Of a DNA stretch of 64,000 nt, positions 28,080 to 36,644 are shown piece by piece. Source of the DNA: Croceibacterium selenioxidans (GTDB lineage: Bacteria; Pseudomonadota; Alphaproteobacteria; Sphingomonadales; Sphingomonadaceae); contig NZ_JAHFVK010000002.1 of NCBI RefSeq assembly GCF_018599195.1, positions 814,001-878,000 of the forward strand, written 5' to 3'. Made by a program: the position numbers and the translations under genes. Each line of letters begins with the position of its first letter. The first letter of the stretch is position 1. The notes under the pieces are model-generated. The model was not told where the DNA came from. It did not search any database and saw nothing but the letters and a program-made list of their open reading frames with translations.

Positions 28080-29381
28080 TTACCCTGCCTTGCGCAGGGC
28101 CTCGGGCTCCCGAGCAGCCGGTTGGTCCGGCCAGATACCGCGGGTGTCATAGACGGCCTTGCCCGCCCGCTCCGCTAACGGGACCGAGCGGAATACGTCG
28201 TGGTCGACGAGGACGATCAGGACGTCGCAGCTTTCAAGCGCGGTATCGATGTCGACCAGCGCGGCGCCGGTCCCCTCGAACTCGCGCGGCAGCTCGGCTG
28301 CGTAGGGTTCGACCACAGAGATGCGGCTGCCGTAACGACGCGCGAGAGTGGCGGCGACGAGCCGCGCCGGGCTTTCGCGGAAATCGTCGATGTTGGCCTT
28401 GAACGCCAGACCGAGGCAGGCGACGCCGGCGCCCGGATGAGCTTCCACGAGTGCCGTCGCGCGAGCGATCGCGTGATGGATCTTGGCATCGTTGACGCCA
28501 CGAGCGGTGCGGATGAGCGGTGTCTGCTCCGGCGCGCCGTGGACGATGAACCACGGATCGACCGCGATACAATGTCCGCCGACGCCGGGACCCGGCGATA
28601 GGATGTTCACGCGAGGATGCCGGTTGGCGAGGCGGATCACTTCCCACACGTCGAGTTCCATCGCGTCCGCCACCATCGAGAGCTCATTGGCGAAGGCGAT
28701 GTTGACGTCGCGATAGGCGTTCTCGACCAGCTTGGTCATCTCCGCGCTGCGCGCGTCGGTCGTGACGCAAGTGCCGCGCACGAAACGCTTGTAGAATGAC
28801 AGCGCCTTGCGCGCGCAACGTGGCGTCACGCCGCCAATCGAGCGGTCGTTGTCGGTCAGCTCCTGGAGAATCCGGCCGGGAAGCACACGCTCCGGACAGT
28901 AGGCCAGCGAAACGTCCGGTATGCCGTCGCATAATCCGGGCATGCGCAGGTCAGGCCGCTCGATTGCGATCAGATCGCGCATGGCCTCGGTAGTGCCGAC
29001 CGGCGAAGTCGATTCGAGGATCACCGTGTCGCCCGGCTTGAGCACCTTCGCCACAGCGCGGGCCGCGGCCAGCACGTAGGAGATGTCGGGCGTATGTTTG
29101 CCGTCCTTGGCGAAAGGCGTCGGTACCGCAATGACGAAGACGTCCGCCGGCTCGACCCCGGTCGCCGCGGAGAGCAGGCCGCGCTGGACGACGCCCTGAA
29201 CGAGGCCATCGAGATCGACCTCCTCGATATGGATCGCACCGCGGTTGATCGTGTCGACCACCTCCTGCGACACGTCCACGCCCTGCACGCGCATCCCGGC
29301 CCGCGCGACGATGGCCGCGGTGGGAAGGCCGATATAACCGAGCCCGATTACACTGACTGTGGGTAAAGCTTCACCCCGCAC
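28080..29381 (-). CDS. wecC: UDP-N-acetyl-D-mannosamine dehydrogenase
   Basis: A 433-residue UDP-sugar dehydrogenase. It has an N-terminal NAD-binding motif GLGYIGLPTA, a central domain, and the catalytic cysteine segment GGHCIAVDPWF, then a C-terminal UDP-binding domain (CLGLAFKANIDDFRESPA). Paired with the epimerase gene upstream, it should oxidise UDP-ManNAc to UDP-ManNAcA for a surface polysaccharide. A GTG start at 29381 is used. Related UDP-GlcNAc or UDP-GalNAc dehydrogenases cannot be fully excluded by motif alone. Confidence 0.88.
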   Translation of the reverse strand: MRGEALPTVSVIGLGYIGLPTAAIVARAGMRVQGVDVSQEVVDTINRGAIHIEEVDLDGLVQGVVQRGLLSAATGVEPADVFVIAVPTPFAKDGKHTPDISYVLAAARAVAKVLKPGDTVILESTSPVGTTEAMRDLIAIERPDLRMPGLCDGIPDVSLAYCPERVLPGRILQELTDNDRSIGGVTPRCARKALSFYKRFVRGTCVTTDARSAEMTKLVENAYRDVNIAFANELSMVADAMELDVWEVIRLANRHPRVNILSPGPGVGGHCIAVDPWFIVHGAPEQTPLIRTARGVNDAKIHHAIARATALVEAHPGAGVACLGLAFKANIDDFRESPARLVAATLARRYGSRISVVEPYAAELPREFEGTGAALVDIDTALESCDVLIVLVDHDVFRSVPLAERAGKAVYDTRGIWPDQPAAREPEALRKAG

Positions 29382-29444
29382 TGACGACCCCTTCGCAAGA
29401 ACCAGAGCTGGCCATCGCGCAAAAGGGTGAAAGAAGCGGTAACG

Positions 29445-30581
29445 TTAACCTCGGGCCAGCAACTCCACGATCCGCGCCGAGCTCTTGCCGTCGCCGAACG
29501 GGTTATGGGCCCGCGCCATCGCCGCATAGGCGGCAGGGTCATCGAGGAGCCGCTCCGCCTCGGCCACGATGCGGTCTTCGTCGGTGCCCACCAACCGGGC
29601 CGTGCCCGCCTCGATTCCTTCCGGCCGTTCGGTCGTCTCGCGCATCACCAGCACCGGCTTGCCCAGCGCCGGCGCCTCCTCCTGCACTCCTCCGCTGTCG
29701 CTCAGCATCAGTGTGGCGAGACCCAGCAAGTGCGCGAAATGCGGATAGTCGAGCGGTTCGATAAGCGCGACGTTGTCGAGGCCGGCAAGCTCGGCGTTCA
29801 TGACCTGGCGGACGTTGGGATTGAGGTGGACCGGGAAGATCACCGCCACGTCCTGGCGGGCTGCAAGACGACGGATAGCTCCGGCGATCGCCTCCATGCC
29901 CCCGCCGAAGTTCTCCCGGCGATGGCTGGTGACGCCGATCACCCGCTTGCCTCCAAACTTCCGCTCGAGCTCACTTAGCCCCGACGCCAACTCGGGCTGC
30001 TCCGCGATCCGCGCGGTGATCCAGTGCAGGGCGTCGATTACAGTGTTGCCGGTGACATGCACCGTGGCCCGATCGACCGTCTCGCGCCGCAGCGCTTCGG
30101 CGGCGGTCTCGGTCGGGGCACAGTGAAGCGCGGCGATCGTGCCGATTATCCGGCGGTTGATCTCTTCGGGCCAGGGATGATGGATATTGCCGCTGCGCAG
30201 CCCCGCCTCGACGTGGCAGACCGGAATTTTGCGGTAATAGGCCGCGAGCGCGCCAGCCATCGCCGTGGCCGTGTCGCCCTGCACGACGACCCATTCGGGC
30301 CGCTCGACGTCCATGACCTGACCGAGGCCGGTGAGAAGGGCTGCGGTCAGCGCATCAAGCGATTGATCCGGCCGCATGAGATTGAGATCGTAGTCTGGCA
30401 CCAGGCCGGAGATCGCCAGCACCTGATCGAGCATGCCCCGATGCTGCCCGCTGACGCAGACACGGCTCTCGAAGCGCGGATCGGCCTCCAGCGCGTGAAC
30501 CAGCGGGAACAGCTTGATCGCCTCCGGTCGAGTGCCGAAGACGGTAAGGATTCGCGACGGGAAGGTTGCGGGAGCATTCAT
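29445..30581 (-). CDS. wecB: UDP-N-acetylglucosamine 2-epimerase (non-hydrolysing)
   Basis: A 378-residue GT-B-fold epimerase that interconverts UDP-GlcNAc and UDP-ManNAc. Landmarks are FGTRPEAIKLFPLVHAL at the start, VVQGDTATAMAGALAAYY, HVEAGLRSGNIHHPWPEE, the GVTSHRRENFG segment and LSDSGGVQEEAPALGKPVLVMR. It lies 63 bp ahead of wecC, forming the two-enzyme route to UDP-ManNAcA. No glycosyltransferase, flippase or polymerase gene for the polysaccharide is adjacent. Confidence 0.95.
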   Translation of the reverse strand: MNAPATFPSRILTVFGTRPEAIKLFPLVHALEADPRFESRVCVSGQHRGMLDQVLAISGLVPDYDLNLMRPDQSLDALTAALLTGLGQVMDVERPEWVVVQGDTATAMAGALAAYYRKIPVCHVEAGLRSGNIHHPWPEEINRRIIGTIAALHCAPTETAAEALRRETVDRATVHVTGNTVIDALHWITARIAEQPELASGLSELERKFGGKRVIGVTSHRRENFGGGMEAIAGAIRRLAARQDVAVIFPVHLNPNVRQVMNAELAGLDNVALIEPLDYPHFAHLLGLATLMLSDSGGVQEEAPALGKPVLVMRETTERPEGIEAGTARLVGTDEDRIVAEAERLLDDPAAYAAMARAHNPFGDGKSSARIVELLARG

Positions 30582-30600
30582 TGCCCCCGCGACTACCGTA

Positions 30601-30619
30601 GACGGGTTAAGAGCCCGTC
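30601..30619 (-). terminator. Hairpin downstream of the secreted-protein gene at 30628
   Basis: Perfect 6-bp arms (GACGGG and CCCGTC) flank a 7-base loop, 9 bp beyond the stop codon on the minus strand and 20 bp ahead of wecB. There is no U-run, so it is a weak candidate terminator separating this gene from wecB. Confidence 0.35.
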
Positions 30620-30627
30620 AAACGCCC

Positions 30628-31227
30628 TTACGGAGAGGGCGGAATGGCCAGCGGGTCGACCGTGCGCGGAGCGGCCGTCGGAGCGGCTTCGGGGACCGGG
30701 GTGCCCGCGGCATCCTGCTCCCGGCGTTGGCGTTCCATGTATTCCTGCTCGGCCTGTTCGACGCGGGCCTGGGTCTCCGCCGCCTCGGCATCGAGGGTCG
30801 CAAGACGCTCCGCGCGCTGGTCGGCGATCAGCTGGCTGAAGCGAACGTCGGTGCCTTCGCGCTTCGCGGCGTAGGCCGCTTCGATGAATTGGGCCGTGCA
30901 CCCGGTCTGGCCCCCGCCGCCCACCGGAGTGCAAGACATCGGGCCGAACGCACCGACCGTCTCGTACGACTTCACGCGTTGGGCCCAGGACTGGTTCGAG
31001 GGGCTGCTGCTTTCCCTCAGCGGTTCGGGAATGCGGAATCGCTCGCTTTCATCCATGCGCGCGCAAACCACGATTTCCCCGGCGACCGAGGGCGGACATT
31101 CGTCGTCGCCGTAAATGATCACCGTATTGACCTTGTCGCCGGCCTGGTCCTGGGCCGCGGCAGGCGCAGGCAACAGGGCGATCGAGGCGGCGATCGCAAC
31201 CATCGAGGGGGCAAGCAGGCGAGTCAT
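30628..31227 (-). CDS. Secreted protein of unknown function with Glu/Gln-rich coiled-coil
   Basis: The ATG at 31227 follows a GGAAGGAAC site and opens a signal peptide (cleavage near AAAQ, residue 26). The 199-residue product has a segment VNTVIIYGDDECPPSVAGEIVVCARMDESERFRIP, a pattern common in sphingomonad periplasmic proteins, then a Cys/Gly-rich turn (SCTPVGGGGQTGC) and a helical Glu/Gln/Arg-rich region (about 130-175), ending in Pro/Ala. No enzyme motif is seen. The frame extends 65 codons upstream, but that part lacks a plausible start context. Confidence 0.7.
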   Translation of the reverse strand: MTRLLAPSMVAIAASIALLPAPAAAQDQAGDKVNTVIIYGDDECPPSVAGEIVVCARMDESERFRIPEPLRESSSPSNQSWAQRVKSYETVGAFGPMSCTPVGGGGQTGCTAQFIEAAYAAKREGTDVRFSQLIADQRAERLATLDAEAAETQARVEQAEQEYMERQRREQDAAGTPVPEAAPTAAPRTVDPLAIPPSP

Positions 31228-31324
31228 TGTCCGTTCCTTCCAGCGAGGGGAGCCCCGCAATCCGCATAGGCGCTTTGGCCCGTGAACCCATAGTGAAGCG
31301 CCGCAGCCGCGCCCACGGTTCCCC

Positions 31325-31852
31325 TTAAATCTTCTCCGACAAGCGGATCGCCGCCCGGCATCCGAATCTGATCGCGGCGGAAAGCAACGGATAGGCCGGG
31401 GCCCGTTCCGCGCCAGCGGCAATCGCGGCGTCGTGGTGGGCCCGCTCGTCTTCCCTGAACCGCTCGATCATATCGGCAAGCTCAGGATCATCCTCCGCCG
31501 TTCCCCTGTCTTGCGCAAGCTTTTCCAGCTGGCGCGAATAGTGACGATCGATTTCCGTTTCGACGGCCGCAGTACAGGCCATGGCCGCTTCCGGGCCGAT
31601 CAGCGCGGTCGCCGCGCCCAAAGCATATCCGGCGACGGACCATATCGGCTGTAGCGCCGTGGGGCGAACGCCCCGCTTCGCCATGAGGGCATCGAACTCT
31701 GCCTTGTGGCCTGCCTCCTGCTCCGCCATCGCGCGAATCTCGCCCGAATGCGGCGCACGATCGCCCATGACCGCCAGCTGGCCGGCATAGATCCGCGTCG
31801 CGCCGTATTCACCGGCCTGGTCCACACGGATCATTTGCGCGCGATCGGTCAT
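31325..31852 (-). CDS. coq7: Demethoxyubiquinone hydroxylase
   Basis: A 175-residue diiron monooxygenase of ubiquinone synthesis that hydroxylates demethoxyubiquinone. The iron-ligand helices are visible: RVDQAGEYGA with Glu, EQEAGHKAEF with the E-x-x-H pair, VETEIDRHY, and REDERAHHD. The size matches bacterial Coq7. The ATG overlaps the dsbB stop by 4 bp, continuing the run from nadD to coq7. Confidence 0.92.
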   Translation of the reverse strand: MTDRAQMIRVDQAGEYGATRIYAGQLAVMGDRAPHSGEIRAMAEQEAGHKAEFDALMAKRGVRPTALQPIWSVAGYALGAATALIGPEAAMACTAAVETEIDRHYSRQLEKLAQDRGTAEDDPELADMIERFREDERAHHDAAIAAGAERAPAYPLLSAAIRFGCRAAIRLSEKI

Positions 31853-32319
31853 GCTCGGCGACCCTTAACCAGAAGAACGAATATCGCTATCGCTGAAACT
31901 ACTGAAATCAGCGCGTTGAAACCCGCCAAGGAGATACCACCCAGGGTCCATGCCGGTACGTCGCACCGGACCAGCGGCGCATTCATGATCGCGTCGAGCG
32001 GATCGCCCCCGCCCGCTCCCAGAGGGCCCGAGCACGTCGTCAGACCTTGCCACCAGCCATATTCCACACCCGCATGAAAACCGCCGATCAGGCCGGACAC
32101 GAACACGGCCAGGCCCGCCAGGCCGATCCACAGCGTTCGTGGAGGGATCAACGTCGAAAGGAGCGCCAGCCCCACGGCCGCAAAGTGGGGATAGCGCTGC
32201 CACCAGCACATCTCGCACGGATAGAGGCCAAAGCCGTATTGCGAGAGATAGGCGCCCGCGAGCAGCAGCGCGGGCACTCCGAGCGCGAGGCGCTGCGCGA
32301 GCTTTTGCGAAGGGTTCAT
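31849..32319 (-). CDS. DsbB-family disulfide bond formation protein
   Basis: A 156-residue four-helix membrane protein. The redox motif CEMC lies in the first periplasmic loop (YPCEMCWW), and the second pair is present as TTCSGP and VRCDVP in the second loop. It passes electrons from a DsbA-like oxidase to quinone, which fits its coupling to the ubiquinone enzyme Coq7. I chose ATG 32319; the longer frame begins at a TTG before the end of the preceding gene. Confidence 0.85.
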   Translation of the reverse strand: MNPSQKLAQRLALGVPALLLAGAYLSQYGFGLYPCEMCWWQRYPHFAAVGLALLSTLIPPRTLWIGLAGLAVFVSGLIGGFHAGVEYGWWQGLTTCSGPLGAGGGDPLDAIMNAPLVRCDVPAWTLGGISLAGFNALISVVSAIAIFVLLVKGRRA

Positions 32320-32338
32320 CAGCGCGGCGTAGCTGAAC

Positions 32339-33688
32339 TCACTTGCTCCGTGCAATCACCGAACCGCCGGTGCGGCGCAGGGTTCTGAGTGCGTAATCGA
32401 GCTGGAAGTCATCGATGCCCTGCTTTTCGAGCTGTTCCGCAGTCAGCTTGAAGCGCGGATCGTCGATCCGGTCGGCCTCGAGCTGATCGTCCTCGAGCGC
32501 TACTTCGTTGACCAGGTGGCCGCGCAAGTCGCTTTCGCGCATCAGGTACTGAGAGCGCTTGGCGGCATCGGGATCACTGAGCTGCGGGACGCGGATGTCG
32601 GGTTCGATTCCGCCTTCCTGCACCGAACGGCCCGACGGCGTGTAGTAACGCGCCGTAGTGAGCTTCAGCGCCGAATCGCGCGTCAGCGGTAGGAGCGTTT
32701 GAACGCTGCCCTTGCCGAAACTGCGTTCGCCCATGACGAGAGCGCGATGCTGGTCTTGCAGTGCCCCGGCGACGATCTCGCTAGCGGAGGCCGAACCGGC
32801 ATCGATCAGCACGATGATCGGCAGGCCTGCCGCGGCATCGCCGCGATAGACGCTCTCCGCTTCGTAATAGACCGAATCGCGGCGGTTGCGTCCGCGCTGG
32901 GACACGATCTGCCCTTCGGAAAGGAACAGGTCGCTGAGCGCTACTGCTTCGTCGAGCGAGCCCCCCGGGTTCTTGCGCAAGTCGAGGACCAGGCCCGTCA
33001 GCTTGCCACCGGCGTCGCGACGCAGCGAGGCAATCGCATCGTTCACGTCGACCCCCACGTCGCGGCTGAATTCGTTGACACTGATCACGCCGATGCCGCC
33101 GGGCTTGAGTTCGAACGTAACCGGCTCCAGTTCGACCACGCCCCGTGTAACGCTGACATCGAACGGCTCTTCGCGGCCCGGACGGAAGATCGACAGGCGC
33201 ACCGCGGTGCCCGCCGGTCCGCGCATCTGCTTGACCGCTTCGTCAAGCTCGAGCCCGTAGATCAGCTTGCCTTCGATATGGGTGATGTAATCGCCGGCCT
33301 TGATCCCCGCCTTATCGGCCGGGCTACCCTTGAAAGGCGACACCACCTTCACGGCACCGTCGTCCATCTGTACCGAGATGCCGAGCCCTTCATAATTGCC
33401 ATCGATCATCGTTTCGAGCCGCTCCAGCGCGGCCCCGTCGAGATAGGCCGAGTGCGGATCGAGCGCGGCAAGCATCCCGTCGATGGCGCCGCGGATCAGG
33501 ACCTCATCGTCAACCGGTTCGACGTAGCTCGACTTGATCCGCTGGTAGGTGGCGAAGAGCTTGGCGAATTCGGGAGAAGACCGGCTCTCGACCTGGGCGA
33601 ACACCGCGGTCGTCGTGGGAAGCAGCGCAACGGCCGTCACCAGCGCGGCAGCGCGCACGGAGCCGGCGAACTTCGGGGCAAGCTTCAT
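32339..33688 (-). CDS. ctpA: C-terminal processing peptidase, S41 family
   Basis: A 449-residue periplasmic serine peptidase. It has an N-terminal signal or anchor helix (about residues 9-32), a PDZ domain (about 95-175, GLGISVQMDDGAVKVVSPFKGSPADKAG region), and the Ser-Lys catalytic dyad in GSASASEIVAGAL and GERSFGKGSVQT. It degrades or trims envelope proteins, often peptidoglycan hydrolases; the neighbouring gene encodes an EnvC-like hydrolase activator. They are 80 bp apart. Confidence 0.93.
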   Translation of the reverse strand: MKLAPKFAGSVRAAALVTAVALLPTTTAVFAQVESRSSPEFAKLFATYQRIKSSYVEPVDDEVLIRGAIDGMLAALDPHSAYLDGAALERLETMIDGNYEGLGISVQMDDGAVKVVSPFKGSPADKAGIKAGDYITHIEGKLIYGLELDEAVKQMRGPAGTAVRLSIFRPGREEPFDVSVTRGVVELEPVTFELKPGGIGVISVNEFSRDVGVDVNDAIASLRRDAGGKLTGLVLDLRKNPGGSLDEAVALSDLFLSEGQIVSQRGRNRRDSVYYEAESVYRGDAAAGLPIIVLIDAGSASASEIVAGALQDQHRALVMGERSFGKGSVQTLLPLTRDSALKLTTARYYTPSGRSVQEGGIEPDIRVPQLSDPDAAKRSQYLMRESDLRGHLVNEVALEDDQLEADRIDDPRFKLTAEQLEKQGIDDFQLDYALRTLRRTGGSVIARSK

Positions 33689-33768
33689 GAATCGAATTCC
33701 TTGAATGGCTGCTCCAGTTTATCGCGCCACCCCGCTTAACGCCAGATGAGGCAGGCAAACGCCGGATA

Positions 33769-34998
33769 TCAGCCGACAAAGCGCAATGGATTGACCGGTT
33801 CGCCTTCGTGGCGGAGCTCAAGCGTCACTTTTGGACCGCCCTGCGCCGCCACTCCGAGCGGGGTTCCGGACACGACCGATTCTCCCACTTCGGCATTAGT
33901 CCGGGCCAGACCGGTGACGAGGCTGGTCCACCCGCCGGGGTGCTCGACGATCACGATGCGGCCGTATCCGCGAAAGGGCCCTGCGAAGACGATCCTACCC
34001 GCGGCGGGCGCCACCACTTGCGCTCCAGCCCGGGGAACGAACGTCACGCCTTTACTGACACTGCCGCCCTGCGGGGCGCCGAAGCCCACGATGGTGCGCC
34101 CGGTCACTGGCAGCATGTAGGGAGCTGGCGGAGCCGTGGCCGAGGCGTCGGGCAGCGCTTCTTGCGGCAGGGAAGTGAGGCCAGGCTCGCCCGGCCGGGC
34201 CGGGCGCATCAGCGGCCCGGGGAGCGCGGCAAGGCGCGCCCTCAAGCTGCCGGCACGGTCCAGCTCGCCGATGAGGGTGTCGAGGTCCCGCGCTTCCTCT
34301 GCCAACGCGAGCGCGCGTTCGGCCTCGCGGTCCGCGCTACTGCTGGTGGTCCGCAAAGCGAGGCGTTGAGTAGTCTCGAGTTCGGCCAATTCGCGTTGGC
34401 GCGCCGACAGGCGGCCTTCTTCCGACCGCAGGACGGCCAGGGCTTCCTCCGCTTCCTGGCGCAACTGCGCCATTCGGCCAAGGCTGGTGCGCAAGCCCGC
34501 CGTGCGCCTTTCGATTTCGGGCGTGGCGCTATCGAGCATGGCCCGCAAGTAGACGGTCTCCGTGACCGATCCGGGCCGCAGAACAGAGAGCGCCAGCGGG
34601 CGGCGGGCGAATTGCTGGAGCGCGGCGATGAGATGCGCCATCGGCTGCTGCTGGCGACCCAACTCTTCGCGCAAACGGGTTCGCTCGGTGTTCGCCAGTT
34701 CGAGACGAGCCTCCGCCGCGGAAATTCCCGCTTCGGCCTCCTGAATCCGGGCGGCGAGAGCGGCTGCCTGGCGCGCCGTCTTGTCGGCGGCATCTCGCAT
34801 GGCCGCCGCCTCGCGTTCGAGCCGTTCGCTACGCGCTTGGGCGTTGCGCCGCTCGGCCAGTGCCTGCCGCAGCGCGCTGCGCGTCTCGCCGATACTGACC
34901 CGTTCCTGGTCTGCGGCCGAATTTTCCGTCTGGCCATGCAAGGCCACGGCGCTCGACGCGAGCAGCAGGCTGAGGACAAGGGTGAGGCTTTTGTTCAC
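33769..34998 (-). CDS. EnvC-like murein hydrolase activator (degenerate LytM domain)
   Basis: A 409-residue secreted protein: signal peptide (about 1-22, GTG start), a long coiled coil (about 25-250), and a C-terminal M23/LytM domain (about 300-405). The zinc ligands of active M23 enzymes are missing. Where an active enzyme has HxGxD there is GVTFVP, and where it has HxH there is TLELRH. This matches EnvC-type proteins, which switch on amidases instead of cutting peptidoglycan themselves. It lies between rlmH and ctpA, the usual order in the order Sphingomonadales. Confidence 0.88.
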   Translation of the reverse strand: MNKSLTLVLSLLLASSAVALHGQTENSAADQERVSIGETRSALRQALAERRNAQARSERLEREAAAMRDAADKTARQAAALAARIQEAEAGISAAEARLELANTERTRLREELGRQQQPMAHLIAALQQFARRPLALSVLRPGSVTETVYLRAMLDSATPEIERRTAGLRTSLGRMAQLRQEAEEALAVLRSEEGRLSARQRELAELETTQRLALRTTSSSADREAERALALAEEARDLDTLIGELDRAGSLRARLAALPGPLMRPARPGEPGLTSLPQEALPDASATAPPAPYMLPVTGRTIVGFGAPQGGSVSKGVTFVPRAGAQVVAPAAGRIVFAGPFRGYGRIVIVEHPGGWTSLVTGLARTNAEVGESVVSGTPLGVAAQGGPKVTLELRHEGEPVNPLRFVG

Positions 34999-35007
34999 GC
35001 GTCAGGC

Positions 35008-35430
35008 CTATCCTGACCGATGATAGGGATGGCCGGCAAGGATGCTAGTCGCCCGGAACAACTGCTCCATGACCATCGCACGAACCAGCAGGTGCGGCCA
35101 GGTCGCACGCCCGAAAGCCACGAGGCGATCCGCCGCATCGCGCTCCGCACGGCCGTGGCCGTCGGCCGGCCCAATGATAAAGCGGGTCTCGCGAATGCCA
35201 TTGTCGCGCCAGCCGCTGAGCAATTCGGCCAGCTCTTCGGATGAAATCTGCGAACCGCGTTCGTCCAACAGGATCGTGCGATAAGGCGTAGGCGGTTCGG
35301 GCACCCGCCCGCCGTTCTCCGGCAGCTCGGTGATCTTGAGCGGCCAGGCGATCCGCTTCACATAACGCTCGACCAACTCCGCCTCGGGCGTGCGGGCGAT
35401 CTTGCCGCGAGCAATGACGTGGAGCTGCAT
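35008..35430 (-). CDS. rlmH: 23S rRNA (pseudouridine1915-N3) methyltransferase
   Basis: A 140-residue SPOUT-fold enzyme that methylates pseudouridine 1915 in helix 69 of 23S rRNA. The motif FIIGPADGHG is the SAM-binding knot region, with LDERGSQISSEELAELL before it and the C-terminal LLVRAMVMEQLFRATSILAGHPYHR typical of the family. It follows rsfS, both acting on the large ribosomal subunit. Confidence 0.95.
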   Translation of the reverse strand: MQLHVIARGKIARTPEAELVERYVKRIAWPLKITELPENGGRVPEPPTPYRTILLDERGSQISSEELAELLSGWRDNGIRETRFIIGPADGHGRAERDAADRLVAFGRATWPHLLVRAMVMEQLFRATSILAGHPYHRSG

Positions 35431-35484
35431 GAGCCGGTCTTAGCGACCCACGCTCTCCAATGAAATCCTAAGGCCGTTTACGAC

Positions 35485-35856
35485 TCAGGCTCGGCCGGCA
35501 GCCGTCGCGCCTTCGTCGCCGAAGCCCCACATCCGTTCGAGGCTGTAGAAGCTGCGTACTTCGGGCCGGAACAAGTGGACGACGACGTCGCCGGCATCGA
35601 TCAGCACCCAGTCCGCCGCGGGCAGCCCTTCGATGCGTGCCGTGCCGTGGCCCTCCTTCTTCAGCCGCTCGGCGAGCTTCATGGCCATCGCCGCTACCTG
35701 GCGCGTGGAGCGCCCGGATGCGATCACCATGTAGTCGGCGATGCTCGACTTACCCTCGAGAGGGATCGAAACGACGTCTTGAGCCTGGTCTTCATCGAGC
35801 TGGTGAAGAACCAGCGCGTGAACGGTTCCGTCGATGGGTTGAGTGGTGCTGGGCAT
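35485..35856 (-). CDS. rsfS: Ribosome silencing factor
   Basis: A 123-residue RsfS (Iojap-like) protein that binds ribosomal protein uL14 and blocks subunit joining under poor nutrition. The core SIPLEGKSSIADYMVIASGRSTRQVAAMA and the DWVLIDAGDVVVHLFRPEVRSFYSLERMW end are diagnostic. The ATG at 35856 is chosen on homology of length; the frame is open to an ATG at 35931, but that leader looks intergenic. The ribosome-binding site is weak. It follows nadD, the widespread nadD-rsfS order. Confidence 0.92.
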   Translation of the reverse strand: MPSTTQPIDGTVHALVLHQLDEDQAQDVVSIPLEGKSSIADYMVIASGRSTRQVAAMAMKLAERLKKEGHGTARIEGLPAADWVLIDAGDVVVHLFRPEVRSFYSLERMWGFGDEGATAAGRA

Positions 35857-35990
35857 ATCAGTCAGATGAACGATGGTCGAAAAGCCGGTTGGTTCCGGCC
35901 GGGCTTGCGCCCCTGTGCCTTCGAGGGTCATCGCAGCAGATCATGCTCCTGGTTTCGGGATCGGACGATAAGGCATGAGCGCGCAGCGCG

Positions 35991-36644
35991 TCATGCGCCA
36001 CCTGCCCTTGCGACATCGTGAATTGGGGAATGCGTCACCCCGTCCCTGGCCGATAGTCCGATATAACGGCTGGCCCAGTCAGGATCCGATCGGCGCACCT
36101 GCGTGGCGGACCGTGGATCAGGGTCGAAACGCAATTCAATCAGCGCGGGAGCGCTCCATCCACCCCGGTTTCGAAATCCAGCCGCGGACAACCGGTAGCG
36201 CCGCAGCCAGGCCATCGCGGGGCTCGCGAGGGCAGCTGCATCATAGCCGGGGCGAGCTATTACCGCAATCGGCATCTCGTGCGCTATTCGGCGCCAGTTC
36301 TTCCACAGGTGGAACTGGGCGAGATTATCCGCTCCCATCAGCCAGACGAACCGGCGACGGGGGTAGCGGCGCTTGAGGGCACGAAGGGTGTCGACGGTGA
36401 AGCGTGTGCCGAGCTCGCGCTCGATGGCGGTGACGCGGATCGGGGCGCGCCGAGCCACGGCCTTCGCGGATTGTACCCGGATAGCCAGCGGCGCCATTCC
36501 AGCCTTGGGCTTGAGTGGGTTGCCAGGCGACACGAGCCACCACACTTCGTCGAGACCGAGCGCGTCGAGGGCGAACAGGCTAACCGCCCGATGACCGCCG
36601 TGGGCCGGATTGAAGCTGCCGCCGAGGAGCCCGGTCAGCTTCAC
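35991..36644 (-). CDS. nadD: Nicotinate-nucleotide adenylyltransferase
   Basis: A 217-residue nucleotidyltransferase of NAD synthesis. The dinucleotide-binding motif GGSFNPAHGGH is at residues 8-18, and WLMGADNLAQFHLWKNW is also typical. The GTG start overlaps the stop of the aldo/keto reductase gene by 4 bp (GTGA), tying it to that gene. It opens the conserved nadD-rsfS-rlmH-envC-ctpA block. Confidence 0.95.
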   Translation of the reverse strand: MKLTGLLGGSFNPAHGGHRAVSLFALDALGLDEVWWLVSPGNPLKPKAGMAPLAIRVQSAKAVARRAPIRVTAIERELGTRFTVDTLRALKRRYPRRRFVWLMGADNLAQFHLWKNWRRIAHEMPIAVIARPGYDAAALASPAMAWLRRYRLSAAGFRNRGGWSAPALIELRFDPDPRSATQVRRSDPDWASRYIGLSARDGVTHSPIHDVARAGGA

